From contig JAPLON010000065.1 in assembly GCA_026400695.1 (NCBI GenBank), positions 3,640 to 10,361 of the forward strand: a DNA stretch of 6,722 nt, in the 5' to 3' direction. The translations under genes and the position numbers were made by a program. The notes beneath the pieces are model-generated. The model was not told the origin of the DNA. It saw nothing but the letters and a program-made list of their open reading frames with translations, and did not search any database. Below, piece after piece: positions 5,650-6,722 of the stretch. Position 1 is the stretch's first letter. Each line of letters starts with the position of its first letter. Origin of the DNA: Pseudomonadota bacterium (GTDB lineage Bacteria > Pseudomonadota > Alphaproteobacteria > Paracaedibacterales > CAITNM01).

Positions 5650-6399
5650 ATGAATAAGTTTTTAATAGCGTTGATTCTATGTTGTTTAGCTTTATCTGCA
5701 AATCCACAGTACAATTCATTTATAGCGATGCAAGAAAATGCTCATGGAATTCCGGCACATTTACTAAGAGCCGTATCTCATGCTGAATCTGGTCGCGCAA
5801 TGGGCGGTTCTGTTAATGCTTGGCCTTGGACTATAAATGTTGAGGGCAAGGGCTACATATTTAAAACGAAACAAGAAGCTATAAATGCTGTTGAAAAATT
5901 CCAAAGAATAGGGGCTAAAAGTATTGATGTTGGTATTATGCAAATTAATCTACGTCACCATCCGCATGCCTTTCGTAATCTTGAAGAAGCATTTGATCCG
6001 CAGCTAAATATTGCCTATGGCGCTAAATTTTTAAAGCAACTATTTCTTCAGCATAAAAGCTGGAACTTGGCTGTTGGTCATTATCATTCTGCTACTCCTA
6101 AATTTCACAATGCATATAAGCAACGTGTTTTAAGTGGTTGGATGAAGCTTTGTGGTAGCAATAAAAAAGACGGACCTCGTTTAGAACAAACAGTTATGCA
6201 ATTTGATGATATTTCTAATATAGACGATGTGCCGAAAATAACAAGAAAAAGCACACCAAGAGATATTCGATCTTTTGCTAAGGTTAAGAAGGTTTATTAT
6301 TCTTTAAATGGGAATGGACCTGCTCATTCTATAAGCACTGAAAAGACTAGTTATGCGTTGGACAACGCGTCTGGCCGTCAATATTATTCTTTGGATTAG
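5650..6399 (+). CDS. Periplasmic lytic transglycosylase (SLT/goose-lysozyme-like fold)
   Basis: This encodes 249 residues. Residues 1-17 (MNKFLIALILCCLALSA) are a signal peptide. The catalytic domain spans about 21-155. HLLRAVSHAESGR at 37-49 contains the catalytic glutamate Glu46. WPWTINVEGKGYIF follows at 58-71, then the substrate-groove block SIDVGIMQINLRHHPHAF at 91-108, FDPQLNIAYGAKFLKQL at 115-131 and VGHYHSATP at 142-150. These match a family common in alphaproteobacteria that cleaves peptidoglycan glycan strands to 1,6-anhydro products. Relatives are often tied to assembly of envelope-spanning machines such as flagella, pili or secretion systems. The last 95 or so residues are polar, resemble nothing I recognise and look disordered. 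The gene is set apart from the upstream cluster by its own sigma-54 promoter and strong ribosome site, so it is regulated separately. RpoN control would fit a flagellar or envelope-assembly job, but no such genes are in the window. Confidence 0.87.
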   Translation: MNKFLIALILCCLALSANPQYNSFIAMQENAHGIPAHLLRAVSHAESGRAMGGSVNAWPWTINVEGKGYIFKTKQEAINAVEKFQRIGAKSIDVGIMQINLRHHPHAFRNLEEAFDPQLNIAYGAKFLKQLFLQHKSWNLAVGHYHSATPKFHNAYKQRVLSGWMKLCGSNKKDGPRLEQTVMQFDDISNIDDVPKITRKSTPRDIRSFAKVKKVYYSLNGNGPAHSISTEKTSYALDNASGRQYYSLD

Positions 6400-6449
6400 G
6401 CATTTCAAGGTCTATGATATCTTCATTGTAAGCTTGTTAAATAAGCAAA

Positions 6450-6722
6450 GTGCTTTTGTTCGAGAATAATATCATCAATATTTATGGTAATGTAGGTCAA
6501 AAGTGGTTAGATAATTTACCGCATATAATAAATGACCTTGCCACGCAGTGGCATCTGTCAGACCTTAAACCGGTTGAAAATCTTTCATACAACTATGTTC
6601 TTTCTGGCTTTCAAAGTGAAAATCCCATTATTTTAAAGTTGAGTCTTGATACCAAAGGTTTGATCATTGAAACTTCGGCGCTAAAAGCATTTAAAGGTCG
6701 TGGTGTGGTAGAAGTGCTAGAC
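6450..6722 (+). CDS. Streptomycin-kinase-like aminoglycoside phosphotransferase, APH(6) family (partial, runs off right edge)
   Basis: The frame is open from a TAA at 6438 to the window end. The first usual start is the GTG at 6450, giving 91 visible residues; a TTG at 6456 is an alternative. Neither has a clear Shine-Dalgarno sequence. The visible part matches the N-lobe of the APH(6)/hydroxyurea-kinase family: KWLDNLPHIINDLATQWHL at about 18-36, a YNYVLSG strand at 45-51, IILKLSL at 59-65 with the likely ATP-binding lysine Lys62, and ETSALKAFKGRGVVEVLD at 74-91, which corresponds to the family's E-x-x-AL-x-x-F-x-G-x-GAV-x-LLD signature. Catalytic residues lie beyond the window. Relatives phosphorylate streptomycin, but many chromosomal homologues have unknown small-molecule substrates, so resistance should not be assumed. 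It follows the transglycosylase by 50 bases with no convincing terminator between, so read-through from the sigma-54 promoter is possible. Confidence 0.75.
   Translation, partial: MLLFENNIINIYGNVGQKWLDNLPHIINDLATQWHLSDLKPVENLSYNYVLSGFQSENPIILKLSLDTKGLIIETSALKAFKGRGVVEVLD

Noticed and set aside
6431..6457. Terminator between the transglycosylase and the kinase (AAGCA-AAG-TGCTT followed by Ts)
   Set aside because: The stem has only five weak pairs and overlaps the GTG start of the kinase, so it is too weak to call.

Overview
The window is AT-rich and gene-dense. It suggests a Gram-negative bacterium, most likely an alphaproteobacterium. The PstS-like protein (4681-5601) carries the STGTGSGF, DITNASR and DNPYHQW blocks that I associate with alphaproteobacterial PstS. 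The lytic transglycosylase (5650-6399) carries the SIDVGIMQINL and YHSATP blocks of an alphaproteobacterial family. A protein with a RAP-like C-terminus on the minus strand points further towards an intracellular or protist-associated lineage such as Holosporales/Paracaedibacter-like bacteria. This lineage is an inference from family recall, not a search result.

Layout. Bases 1-1145 (minus) encode the first 381 residues of an exported or lipoprotein-like helical protein. It enters a RAP-type domain just as the window ends. Bases 1146-1358 are a divergent intergenic region with GAGT/ACTC half-sites on a 10-bp phase, a near-perfect 16-bp dyad and a small hairpin. Bases 1359-1766 encode a small secreted, lysine-rich, probably disordered protein with a cluster that resembles a nuclear localisation signal. 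Bases 1852-5601 form a tight four-gene cluster on the plus strand: a cyclic-nucleotide-binding-fold protein, an SLC13/DASS-like anion permease, a membrane-anchored TrpX-like periplasmic binding protein and a PstS-like phosphate-binding protein. The last three are joined by 7-nt and 4-nt overlaps. A textbook sigma-54 promoter (5610-5626) and a very strong Shine-Dalgarno sequence then drive the lytic transglycosylase at 5650-6399. The window ends inside a streptomycin-kinase-like aminoglycoside phosphotransferase that starts at a GTG at 6450.

How the genes may work together. The 1852-5601 cluster combines a soluble sensor-like fold, a secondary anion carrier and two unrelated families of periplasmic binding protein. 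No ABC permease or ATPase, the usual partner of such binding proteins, lies in the window. A reasonable inference is an anion (perhaps phosphate) uptake or sensing module built around a secondary transporter. The junction of the first two genes is odd: the permease frame is open 114 bases upstream of its first usual start codon, and its first membrane helix is encoded inside the 3' end of the sensor gene. That suggests a split or frameshifted sensor-permease fusion. This cluster is the best candidate for an undescribed system here; the sigma-54 promoter is the cleanest regulatory signal.
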